DNA from: Pholis gunnellus
Taxonomy: Eukaryota > Chordata > Actinopteri > Perciformes > Pholidae
Length of the DNA stretch: 64,000 nucleotides
Assembly (NCBI GenBank): GCA_910591455.2
Contig: OU342807.1
Location: 14,872,594 to 14,936,593, forward strand
Reading direction: 5' to 3'
Part shown: positions 11,535 through 19,839 of the stretch, piece after piece
Position numbering within the stretch: the first letter of the stretch is position 1
Layout: each line of letters begins with the position of its first letter
Notes under the pieces: model-generated
Database searches by the model: none
What the model was told of the DNA's origin: nothing
Seen by the model: the letters and a program-made list of their open reading frames with translations, nothing else
Made by a program: the position numbers and the translations under genes

Positions 11535-12192
11535 TATTTATAATCACACAGTTGTAGAAATGTTGTATAGTATGGAAAAAAAACAACTCCACAGAGGACA
11601 GCTGGATAGCTCTGAGGTAGGCTGCAGCATATTTTCAGAACTGCCCGCAGGTAGTAGCTGGCTTCTCGGAGCCAATGCTGACGGTGAGTGTTTGAACTGG
11701 GGGGAAGACTCAGTCGCACTCTTGAGTCCTGCCAATGATAGGTCACTGTGTGGCTTACTTCGCTGGGTGGGGCAAGCCGCAGGCTGCCGTCAGCAGAGTG
11801 TAAAGATGGTCGGCCAGTTTTCAGTGCTACCTGGGGGCAGGAAGTCTTTGTGCCAGTCTGCCTCAGAGCTCACTTCAAGCTTCCCGTGGGTCTGATGTAG
11901 GATGCTGTGGTAAGATACTTGCACCAAACTCCTGTCGTGTAAACCAGTATCTGACCTGTAACTTTGGATTCAGAATAGACTTTGACTGCTACCACTTTTT
12001 GTTATTTGGCTCAGGATGTTTGGTGCCACCAGACTGATTTTAGGATTACCAAATCCCTCCTTGAATATCAAATTGTTCACATTGATTATTAACTTGGTAG
12101 AATAAAAAAGAGCTTAGCTTACAGGAGAGAAAGGGAAATGTAGACATCTTTATTTAAAAAATATAGTGAAATTAAATGTATTATAGTCTTCT

Positions 12193-12227
<35 letters not shown>

Positions 12228-12231
12228 TATA
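12193..12231. repeat. (TTA)n(TA)n compound microsatellite
   Basis: About eight TTA units followed by TA units, lying at the junction between the last 838-bp unit and the duplicated end of the small hAT-like element. Confidence 0.9.
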
Positions 12232-12369
12232 TTGAATTGCCTGTGAGGGTGACAAAAATAAGATGTTATTTACTGCTTTTTCTCGTGTTGGAATAATGTT
12301 AAATATTTAACTGCAAGGTAGTAATGCGTGTTTGATACCTTAATTTGTTTGCATTAAATCATACTGGGA
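12220..12369 (+). repeat. Second copy of the right end of the 5,309-6,270 element
   Basis: Nearly identical to 6,100-6,250: both run from the atatatatattgaattgcc start through gaataa(a)tgttaaatattt to catactggga, with a 1-bp deletion and a few substitutions. It stops just before the CAGTGGCGG terminal repeat and continues into unrelated sequence. The two copies are direct repeats 6.1 kb apart that bracket the tandem array. Confidence 0.85.
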
Positions 12370-12403
12370 AGTTTGCTGAAATTGATTGGATGGCCCTACC
12401 TTG

Positions 12404-13060
12404 AACAGACGGCAGAGCAGAGCCTTGAGCCTTGACTGCGAAGCCTTGTGCCTTGACGCTGGAGCCTGAGTGTAGACGGCGAAGCCTTGAGCCTAGACGG
12501 CGGCCGCTTGAGCCTTGACGCCGGGAGCTTTGCCTTCATGGCTCCGCCGAGCCTGCTCGGCGGAGCAGCTCCACCAATCCGACAGGTTTCGCCGAGCATC
12601 AGGCTCGGCGGAGCGGCACCGCCGATCCGACAGTACCCGCGAGCGTCCGACGAGCGGCTCTGCTGATCCGACAGGTTCTGCCGAGCGTTAGCCTCGGCGG
12701 AGCAGCACCGCCGATCCGACAGTCTCCTGAGACTGTCGGCTCGGTGGAGCTTGTCGGCATTGGCGGAGCCTGTCGGCATCGGAGGAGCCTGTCGGCATCG
12801 GCGGAGTTTGTCGGATTCGGCGGAGTTTGTTGGCATTGGCAGAGGCCTGTCGGTTCAGTGGAGCTTGTGTGCCAGGCGGAGCTTGTGGCTCGGCGGAGCT
12901 TGTCGGCATGCCTGTCGGACTAGACGGCGGAGCGGAGCCCGTCGAGCCTGTCTGCACTTGACGGCGGAGCGGGGCAGGGTGGGGCGGAGCGAGATGGGGT
13001 GGGGCGGAGCCTGTCGGCAGTTGACGGCGGAGCGAGCCTTGACTTGACGGCGAATGGTTT
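12404..13060. repeat. GC-rich inverted minisatellite
   Basis: Degenerate units built from cggcggagc, ctgtcggcat, ccgatccgacag and cttgagccttgacgg. Left of about 12,727 the units read mainly ...tccgacag; right of it they read ctgtcgg..., so the array switches strand. Sharp GC contrast to both flanks. The long minus-strand open frame here is a product of the repeat and its lack of AT-rich stop codons. Confidence 0.8.
12716..12739. repeat. Perfect 24-bp palindrome at the minisatellite switch point
   Basis: ccgacagtctc and its exact complement gagactgtcgg are separated by only 2 bp, giving an 11-bp stem at the axis of the strand switch. Confidence 0.85.
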
Positions 13061-13798
13061 ACACATTTGCTGTGTTGTGCTTTTTAGAGTGTATATTGCT
13101 CTTCTAATTGTGATATGTAGAAGTGCTTGACGTGTTAAAACCTGGCCACAGCTCACAAATATATATATATATATGTAGCCAGGCGAAGTGGGGGTAGGAA
13201 GGTTTTTGTACTGTCACTTTAAGAACCGTGAAGCGTGAGCTACGCGAGAGGACTGAGTTCACGCGACATGTGTAAATAAAGAGCGGGAATCAGAGGCTGC
13301 TGAGGACTGAGCTGATTAGAAATACCTGAACTACGGGTCAGCGTAAGTTACGAATAAATGCAGAATCACCTTGAAATTGGGGTTAACTGTTTGTTGTTAA
13401 CTGGTGTTAAGTTGTACGCATCTGGTGTTGAGTTGTGTACATCTGCCTCGTTTAGAGGGGAGACGGAAGCTGCCGTCAGTTCCATGGGTGTGGATCAGAG
13501 CGGACAGGTCGATTGCTGATGAGGGAGTGAGGGAGTGATAAATTGTGTTCCTGTGTAAATGAATGTTATCTGCATATCTTAGAGAGTTGAACAGCATGGC
13601 CCAGATGCCGAGGTTCTTTGTTTCTGTTTGGCAGGAGGAAGCCACTACTGTTGTGTTTTATATGTAGCTATATGTATATCGTAACCTTAAATTCAGTAAA
13701 AAGCAATGATTTAGGTTTGCTGTAAATTGTAAAGTGCCTTAAAATCTGACTAATTAACGCTGTACTCTGTGAGTGCAGTCGGGGGGAAATAAAAGACC
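13061..13798. other. Unassigned repeat-like stretch between minisatellite and solo LTR
   Basis: Contains a short (AT)n at 13,160-13,173. Next comes a tgtagccagg... segment with cactttaagaa and aataaag words that looks LTR-like, but no matching end or target duplication was found. The end of this stretch is the gacc duplication flanking the solo LTR. No gene is supported. Confidence 0.4.
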
Positions 13799-14400
13799 TG
13801 TTATGTAAATACACTTAATCAGAGCGTTATGTGCTAATTAGCGGAGTTGCGAGTTACAGGTTATGAAGGGTTTAAAACTCCAGGCGGGGCGCTCTAGCAC
13901 TCGCCTGTACAAAGGAATGAGAAAACTGTAACTCTGAAGGACACGCTTGGGCAACTATACACTGATATCAAATCTTGGAGTAAACTGCCAGCTGAGAACA
14001 GTACGTACCACAGCTTGAGATAGCAAAACGTAGACGTCACACTTTGGAGCCTGTTAGGCTAGGCTTTCACAACATACACACACACTGAAGACGCATCGAA
14101 GGAGGATCCCGGACGAGAGCCAGTGTGAGCGGATATGCTCAGTGCTCCAACCAGGCCGTCGCTCTGCTAAAATCGATCCCGCCTGCAACTTGACTTTGAC
14201 CAATGGCTCCTTTAAGGAGAACCAACAAAACTTACCGCGCTGCCGTGTCCAAGCGCCTTTTCACGTTGCTCTCACTCGGAGAGGAACTGTTAGGACCGTG
14301 CACGTTTAACTGCTCGGCTAATATCTCTGTGATAAATAAAACTATTGCTTGAATCTAAGTAAACGCCTCGAACTCAATTTGTTAACTTGTCTACACGACA
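13799..14400 (+). mobile_element. Solo LTR, 602 bp
   Basis: Starts TGTTATG and ends CACGACA, the short imperfect TGT...ACA inverted ends of an LTR. It is flanked on both sides by gacc (13,795-13,798 and 14,401-14,404), the 4-bp duplication expected of Ty3/gypsy-type or retroviral integration. A poly(A) signal AATAAA lies at 14,335, about 65 bp from the end, and a TTTAAA promoter-like word lies near 13,870. No internal region or second LTR is present, so it is the product of LTR-LTR recombination. Plus orientation follows from the poly(A) signal. I cannot decide between a Metaviridae-like and an endogenous-retrovirus source. Confidence 0.65.
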
Positions 14401-14453
14401 GACCCACATAAAATCTAAATGTATCTGAGTGTTTGGTCTCATCCTTTTAATTA

Positions 14454-14890
14454 GGCCACATATATACAGAGGGGACGAGTCAGGGTGCAGGACCCTGGTA
14501 AATAACATTCTTGTCTACGGAGAAGAGAACAACCTCATCCTCAACACAGACAAAACCAAAGAAATAATAATAGACTTCAGGAAGAATCCTCCCCCTCTAC
14601 AGCCTCTTATCATCAAGGGGACCGAGGTGGAGAGGACCGACGGCTACAGATTCTTGTGAATGCAGGTTACTTCGGACCTGAGCTGGACTCCTAACACCAC
14701 AGCCACAGTAAAGAAAGCCCAGAAAAGGCTTTATTTCATCAGGCTGCTCAGGAAAGCTGGTCTGAGCCGTCGCCCTCTCACCCAGGCCTACAGAGGACTG
14801 GTAGAGAGCACCCTCACCACAGGCATCACTGTCTGGTATGGCATGATGACTTCCTGTACGAGCGCTATCGATTCTGCCGACACGGAATCA
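14454..14890 (+). pseudogene. LINE reverse-transcriptase C-terminal fragment
   Basis: Encodes RGDESGCRTLVNN, then NNLILNTDKTKEIIIDFRK (the LN..KTK..I.DFR signature after the YADD box), a thumb-like VERTDGYRFL, then DLSW..NT, KKAQKRLYFIRLLRKAGLS and a YRGLVES.LT..I.VWYG stretch. This is the C-terminal RT/thumb region of L2/CR1/Rex1-type non-LTR retrotransposons, which are abundant in fish. An in-frame TGA (14,657-14,659) interrupts the frame at the place where the family normally reads FLGV. The catalytic YADD box and everything upstream are missing, and the 3' end is lost within ~50 bp of the next element. Non-functional. Confidence 0.75.
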
Positions 14891-14939
14891 TTTATTTACA
14901 AGACCTTCTCAAGCCATACATTTAACACCACACGCCGCA

Positions 14940-15268
14940 TATGAAGGCAAATCACTGTCAAAATCCGAGAGCGCAAATGAGATCCATGCACGCGCGAAAA
15001 TCAAACAGCCGCGAGCGTATTTTACTTTGACGAGCACTTTTATATCACTCCGCGAGCAAAATTCACTCTCGTGCGAGTGAAAGTCGCTCGCGAAGTTTAA
15101 ACCTGTTCGCTCGCGAAACTTTAATCTGCTTGCTCGCGAGTCTTTTTCTTGCTCGCTCGTGAGTAGTTTTTCTTTTTGACAGTAAGTGGGCGGACCCAGT
15201 CTCACTTGTATCTCTACATATAATTGGTTAAATTCCTCGTCTTTGGATAAACCGGATATCACTCTGAC
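14940..15268 (+). repeat. Left inverted terminal repeat of the 1.17-kb element
   Basis: 329 bp. The outer half contains at least six cgcgagc/gctcgcg words; the inner half (from gacagtaagtgggcgg) is motif-poor and matches the right arm closely. Confidence 0.85.
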
Positions 15269-15614
15269 GCAGATGCTAGGTCTGATAGAGGTGGTTTTCA
15301 ATTCAATTTAATCGCGTTATTAAATACAATAATACAAAATGTGTTAAAGTCAAGTTGCTCAGATTGGTTTAAATTCACTCCATCATTCTATTACAGACAA
15401 TGTGTGTTTGATAGTCAAACCTCTTGTGACACTTTTTGATCTTAATTGATTAAAACATGATGATCATATTTAATCATACTGTTATGTTTACAGAAGTTAA
15501 GAGATATAATATGAGCAACAATTTGGACCCGCTCAAGGATCTGGAGCCGAGATTAGGGACCACTATTTGTATATTAACTGTTTGCCCAACTTAAATCACT
15601 GACAAGTAATTAGT

Positions 15615-15830
15615 GGATGAAAAAGTATTCAGATCCTCACTGCAGTAAACGTACTAATAACATACTGATGAAACAATAATCCACTACGAGTAAAATACCT
15701 GCAATCAAAACCTTAGTCAAGTATGTTATTATCAGCAAAATGTACTTTATGTGCAGAAAGTAAAAGTACCCGTGCAGTAAAATGTACATTATTTGCCCCT
15801 GACCTGTAGTGCAATCTGAAAATCTGAAAA
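15615..15830 (-). mobile_element. hAT MITE end inside the 1.17-kb element
   Basis: Begins gtggatgaaaaagtattcagatcc and continues with paired agtaaa/tactaat/ccactac/agtaaaatacctgca words. This is the subterminal signature of the CAGTGGTGGAAGAAGTACTC-type hAT family, complementary to the right end of the copy at 37,305-38,249. Only one end is present. It runs up to the right arm of the host element. Confidence 0.55.
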
Positions 15831-16110
15831 GTCAGAGTGATATCCAGTTTATCCAAAGACGAGGTTTGTAACCAATTATATGTAGAGATACAAGGGAGAC
15901 TGGGTCCGCCCACTTACTGTCAAAAAGAAAAACTACTCGCGAGCGAGCAGGAAAAAGACTCACGAGCGAGCAGGTTTAAACTTCGCGAGCGACTTTTGCT
16001 CGCTGAGTGATATAAAAGCGCTCGTCAAAGTAACAGCGCGGCTGTTTGATTTTCGCTCGCGCATGGATCTCATTTGCGCTCTCGGATTTTGACAGTGATT
16101 TGCCTTCATA
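15831..16110 (-). repeat. Right inverted terminal repeat of the 1.17-kb element
   Basis: 280 bp, complementary to the left arm. It lacks one stretch of gcgagc-type units relative to the left arm. Confidence 0.85.
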
Positions 16111-17369
16111 TTGACTCACCATTCTGAATAATGTTTTAGTGCTTAGTTTTTACTCGCTCCCATGTCCTCTTGATAGCTGGGTTGCAACTACATGATGGTT
16201 GAAAGCACTCATAATTATATGACAGTATTATTAGTACACCATAGCATATCATTATTGTAGAACATCATTAAGGTGGACTCATGATAAGAATAGAGAGAAT
16301 CACACACAATTTATTTTCACTGCTTCAATTGATTGAATTACTGATTATGAATAATACATATACTGATCCGCCCATACACAGATTCGCACACGCATATTCA
16401 AACTCCTAGTTGTATATGGTAAACTACACATACATGTATATACACATATATATAGTACATGATACATAAGCGCATACAGTACATATATCCTCATAAGTAT
16501 CTATTAATTCGTATCAGTTAGATACTCTTTGGGCTTGTTTTTATCTACTTATTCTGAAAGAGTTGAGATAATAATTTTCACTATAAGATCTCATTGGATG
16601 ATGCATTCCATTAAGCCTACTGCCAGCAGGCACATTTAAAGAAATATCATCTGATTGATTGGGGTGATGAGGCACTTAAAATTAACCTATACATTTTCCC
16701 AACACTTACGCATTTAACTCCCTCATATGCGTTCATGATCATCTCCTGCTCATCAGCGGACAAAAAAGAGGCTCTTTCTTTGAGTTTATTGGCCGTTGTA
16801 CTGTTAGAAAATCATGGTTTCTGGTTCGAATTAACGAGATTGTTTGAGCGCGGATCAGCCTTTGAGGACGCGAGATAGCCTGACATCAATCATCGGGTTA
16901 ATTTAAGCTGGATGATAGGACATTTGATTGACTTAGTTGAACCACGTACGAGGAACGGGGCCCAAGCCAGAAGGGGGCGATAGCGGAGCAGCTGATGTCA
17001 CCCACTCTGACCTCCAGCTGTTCTGCTTTAGGCAAACATTTCACACTGAAGTCCTTATAAGCCTCACAAATGTGCCTTCTGATACAAAATTGATAACTTA
17101 AAACAGATATTTAGTCCTTTTGCACGTTTAGGAAATACAACTTAGCTCCAAACACTAAGCGAGCCCTAAAGCTCTCTCATTCATTGTAATGTTATTTAGT
17201 TATTTCACATCTGAAAGTCTGTGACACATTCCCCTGCACCTCAGACAACAGTATGTTGGTTGATATATCTTCTCCTAAAGACATCTAACCAACATGTTTC
17301 ATTACAACGGCTTACTGACACTATACTCATCTCTACATTTCAGGTTCTTTGGACTTTAGTTGGTGTTAA
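16111..17369. other. Unassigned non-coding DNA inside the large hAT
   Basis: Mostly AT-rich with tatata and acatac words near 16,370-16,500 and one agggggcgatagcgg patch near 16,973. No element end, RNA gene or coding region recognised. Confidence 0.5.
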
Positions 17370-17680
17370 TGAAAGAGGACACAGACAAGACTGAACTCAA
17401 AATACTTAAAATCGAACAAAGTGTTTATTCATAACAGGAGTATTCTGACGCAGCAGATCAATACGAGCTCGGACCTCATCAAAACTATCTGTGACAGCAA
17501 AGAAAAAGGCGCTCCCCAAGGGGGAGTCACAATGATTTATATGTTCTTAAGGGCATTTTGTGATTGGTTGACTATTGGTGGAGGCGGCTCTTGGTTTAAA
17601 CTTTCTGAGGGCCTCATTGGTGCACAGGATGTCCGTCCCCACCGGCACACGGATAGCCAGCCGCTCCAGCGATGAGTCAG
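17370..17680 (-). repeat. LTR-like sequence (candidate)
   Basis: On the minus strand the order of signals resembles an LTR: several CCAAT words (17,556-17,622), a TATA-like ACATATAAATC (near 17,540), an AATAAA signal (near 17,430) and a terminal ...CTCTTTCA. The start is undefined and blends into a (GT)n repeat. No target duplication was found, so element type and limits are uncertain. Confidence 0.35.
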
Positions 17681-17684
17681 ATCA

Positions 17685-17706
17685 GTGTGTGTGTGTGTGT
17701 GTGTGT
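17685..17706. repeat. (GT)n microsatellite
   Basis: About 11 GT units. Confidence 0.9.
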
Positions 17707-17934
17707 TTGAGAGTTCATTCTAAAGCCAAGGTCGCTTAACTACTTCTTAGTTATTTACTTACTTATTTTGTACCAGGCAGTGGCAAGACCGGGGAGTACC
17801 TGGTTCCTGTTTTGTATTAGATAATGAGGGGGCCCTGCGCAGGTGGAATACACTGCCTCACTCTGTGACTTTACACTTAGAGACATATTATGATTACTGC
17901 ACATAGCATATGGTTTAAGCTTCACTAAATGTGT

Positions 17935-17990
17935 TTACGAATATATAGCAGTGTTTACAAATATATAGCAGTGTGTGTTTACAAATATAT
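17935..17990. repeat. Short tandem repeat, gtttacaaatatatagcagt unit
   Basis: Three imperfect copies of a ~20-bp unit. A second tiny tandem, (gt)tagcatcgatcgct, lies at 18,360-18,397. Both are in the otherwise featureless 17.7-18.5 kb part of the large hAT. Confidence 0.7.
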
Positions 17991-18539
17991 AACATATTTA
18001 TTTAAGCTTATTCTTAATGTTTACATTGGCCAAGACTAATATTTAAAGGCAGTTTAAGATGTTATTGTCATGAACACTTGTATACTAAAAGAAGAAAAGT
18101 TCTAAACAAGTTAACAAAAAGAAATAATAATAAAAATAATTTGATGTAGATTAGTTCAGTAGACACATCATATGTTCTACAATAAGAACATTTCATATCA
18201 TTATGCCTTCAACACAGAAGCAGATCCACTCTGCTCAGTTTCTGGAGATTCTCCACGTGAAGTTGCTTTGCTTAAATAGCTAGCTACTCGACTGATAAGT
18301 TAACTTGCTAAACACTGGCTATGCACTAGCCTAGACAGCATGCTAGCGTCATTAGCATATTAGCATCGATCGCTCGCATGTTAGCATCGATCGCTAGCTT
18401 GATATTATAACCATCACCATGTATATACAATAGGCTATGTAGCCAGACCCAGACATAAGTTATACATCAAGCTAGTTGACATCTGTCACACTCAGATACA
18501 ATATTTAACTTGACAGATAATCCGTTGAACTTGAAGATC

Positions 18540-18744
18540 TGAAGACTGAACTCGTGAACTGTTTTTTGTTTCGTGGAGAAAGTATTTTGAGTATTTTAAA
18601 TACAAAATTACTCCACTCTAAAGTATTTTGTTACAAATTACGTTAGATTTTTAATCGGCCCTATCAAATACAAATTACAAAATACTCAAAAGTAATTGAA
18701 ATACGTATTTCAATTACAAGTAATAGAAATACTGCCCATCTCTG
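18540..18744. repeat. Right terminal/subterminal region of the large hAT
   Basis: Contains many gtattttg, acaaattac and aatacaaa words and ends TGCCCATCTCTG, the inverse of the left terminus. Confidence 0.75.
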
Positions 18745-18752
18745 GCTATTAG
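18745..18752. repeat. Right 8-bp target-site duplication of the large hAT
   Basis: gctattag, identical to 4,015-4,022. Confidence 0.85.
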
Positions 18753-18900
18753 ACTGAAGGTGCTGCTTTATGGTACCCTTATTTTCATGTTTTGCCCATT
18801 TTTAAATCATGAGTAGATTCTTACAGGCTATAGGAGCTCTTCTTTTGCTGCTGGATAGTTTTGTGACACAGACAGTGATGTCACAGACATATATACATAC

Positions 18901-19080
18901 ATGTCATTGGTGTGGAAGTCCTTCACCATGATTGAGGACGACACTAAGCTCGTAATTTGTCGCAACTGCGAGTCCAAAATAAGCTGTGGAGGGCCAACTT
19001 TAAAAACATTTAAGTAATGGCAGTGACCGGTTCATCTGCCAATAACAGATTGGCAAAACACCAACACTTAACACTTGTAC
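18901..19080 (+). pseudogene. BED zinc-finger fragment of a hAT transposase
   Basis: From an ATG at 18,901 the frame reads MSLVWKSFTMIEDDTK, then LVICRNCESKISCGG and PTLKTFK before a TAA. The W..F aromatic pair, the acidic EDDTK turn and the C-x2-C knuckle followed by KIS.GG are typical of the BED finger that opens hAT transposases and ZBED proteins. After the stop and a frame change, NNRLAKHQH supplies a candidate histidine half. Only about 60 codons survive and no catalytic domain follows. It lies 149 bp outside the large hAT, so it belongs to a different, older insertion or to the DNA the large hAT inserted near. Confidence 0.6.
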
Positions 19081-19155
19081 TTTACTACATTAGCAGACCT
19101 GTATAAAACAATTTAGACCAAAAAACGATAACAGAGCTAACGGCTAACGTTAACT

Positions 19156-19826
19156 GAGGATGCATTAACTTGCATTATGGATGTGTTCATGCTCTATTCG
19201 GTAAAGTGAACATTGGGTGAAGATAAAATATAACGCTATCATAAAGTGTTCAAATTAAAGAGACTCATGTCAATAAAGCAGCACTACTCATCTGCCACAC
19301 GTGTGCTGTTTTTACTCCTCGTGTGGACGCTGCACACACGCCTCTCGTCCCTCTGCGTGTGCGATTGTAGCTCAAAGTCACGTTTGATGGCCCGCTAAAC
19401 AGCAGCGTTTTTGGGGCTGCTGTCTCGGGGCATAATGCTTCCACTCAGCCCTTTCGGGCCGAGCCCATCTCGGGTTACGCTCCGACGTAAACAATGGCAA
19501 CGAGGGCTCCGGCATCTCCATGACGTGACTCAGGAAGGACTCAGCCAGATGTTCTTGGCTGAGATGGATGACGTGTCTTTTAGTTTCAAGCTGCTTAGAT
19601 AGTGTTAGGAACTCAAACGGGTCACGATTTCCTCTTCAATATCTATTATATATCGCTGTGCTCACATCTCCTTCAAACAACTGTTTATTCAAGTTTCGCA
19701 CCAAAAACGAAAATCTACAAGATTACATTTAAACACTTCATGATAGCGCTATAATTTACCTTCACCTAATAGTCATTTTTACTGAACAGAGCTTGAATAC
19801 AGCATCATTCAACTCTATGCAGCCTC
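19156..19826. mobile_element. 0.67-kb inverted-repeat element (non-autonomous DNA transposon)
   Basis: The left arm 19,156-19,260 (gagg.tgcat ... gctct.ttc.gtaaa ... atagcgctatcat-like) is matched in reverse by 19,730-19,826. Arms are about 75-80% alike by eye. The interior includes a GC-rich part near 19,300-19,500 with no coding motif. The right half (19,590-19,821) recurs in the same orientation at 50,088-50,325, supporting a mobile family. No target duplication could be fixed. Confidence 0.55.
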
Positions 19827-19839
19827 CGTAAGATGACTC

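Larger units (their letters stand above)
7395..12188. repeat. 838-bp tandem repeat array (~5.7 units)
   Basis: Equivalent positions recur every 838 bp (for example gtagtagctgg at 7,461, 8,299 and 9,137), and units are near-identical. The first unit starts inside the monomer at 7,395 and has an extra 8-bp gctctgag. The last ends at 12,188, where it meets a TTA/TA microsatellite, and has a 5-bp deletion near 11,949. Each full unit contains a minus-strand SINE and about 690 bp of other sequence that I do not recognise. Units carry an open frame of 138 codons on the plus strand, but it begins inside the reversed SINE and has no known motif, so I do not call it a gene. The homogeneity implies recent amplification or conversion. 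Confidence 0.95.
14940..16110. mobile_element. 1.17-kb DNA transposon with ~300-bp inverted terminal repeats
   Basis: The left arm 14,940-15,268 and right arm 15,831-16,110 are inverted copies of each other. Outermost sequence is TATGAAGGCAAATCACTG and its complement; the innermost shared piece is a ggatatcactctgac-type segment. Ends can be read as a TA target duplication plus TGAAGGCAAATC. Both arms are loaded with cgcgagcga/tcgctcgcg words. No transposase frame exists between the arms; the 560-bp middle is AT-rich and includes part of a hAT MITE. The left arm is ~50 bp longer. Superfamily is unassigned: TA duplication and long arms leave several options. Confidence 0.85.
4023..18744. mobile_element. 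14.7-kb composite hAT (Tol2-like) transposon
   Basis: The block begins CAGAGATGGGCA at 4,023 and ends with its inverse (TGCCCATCTCTG) at 18,744. Both ends abut a perfect 8-bp duplication, gctattag. Subterminal DNA on both sides is rich in the same short motif (acaaaatac / gtattttg), as expected of hAT transposase-binding regions. From established knowledge, Tol2-type hATs begin CAGAGGTG and make 8-bp duplications. No hAT transposase frame was found inside, so the element is non-autonomous or decayed. It contains at least seven other elements or arrays, listed separately. Either an originally smaller element was filled by nested insertions, or it moved as a large unit. The sequence supports one insertion event for its ends but does not date the contents. 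Confidence 0.8.

Noticed and set aside
8127..11895. 138-codon plus-strand frame repeated in every 838-bp unit
   Set aside because: It begins inside a reversed SINE, shows no known motif, and overlaps minus-strand frames of similar length. Its conservation only reflects near-identity of the units.
7395..12188. CRISPR-like regular array
   Set aside because: Units are 838 bp with no short repeat/unique spacer structure, and the genome is eukaryotic.
12396..12836. 146-codon minus-strand frame
   Set aside because: Lies wholly in the GC-rich minisatellite; composition (A, S, R, P) and repeats are those of the DNA repeat.
13174..13573. A second solo LTR starting tgtagccagg
   Set aside because: It has LTR-like words and an AATAAA, but no convincing CA end with a matching target duplication could be found.
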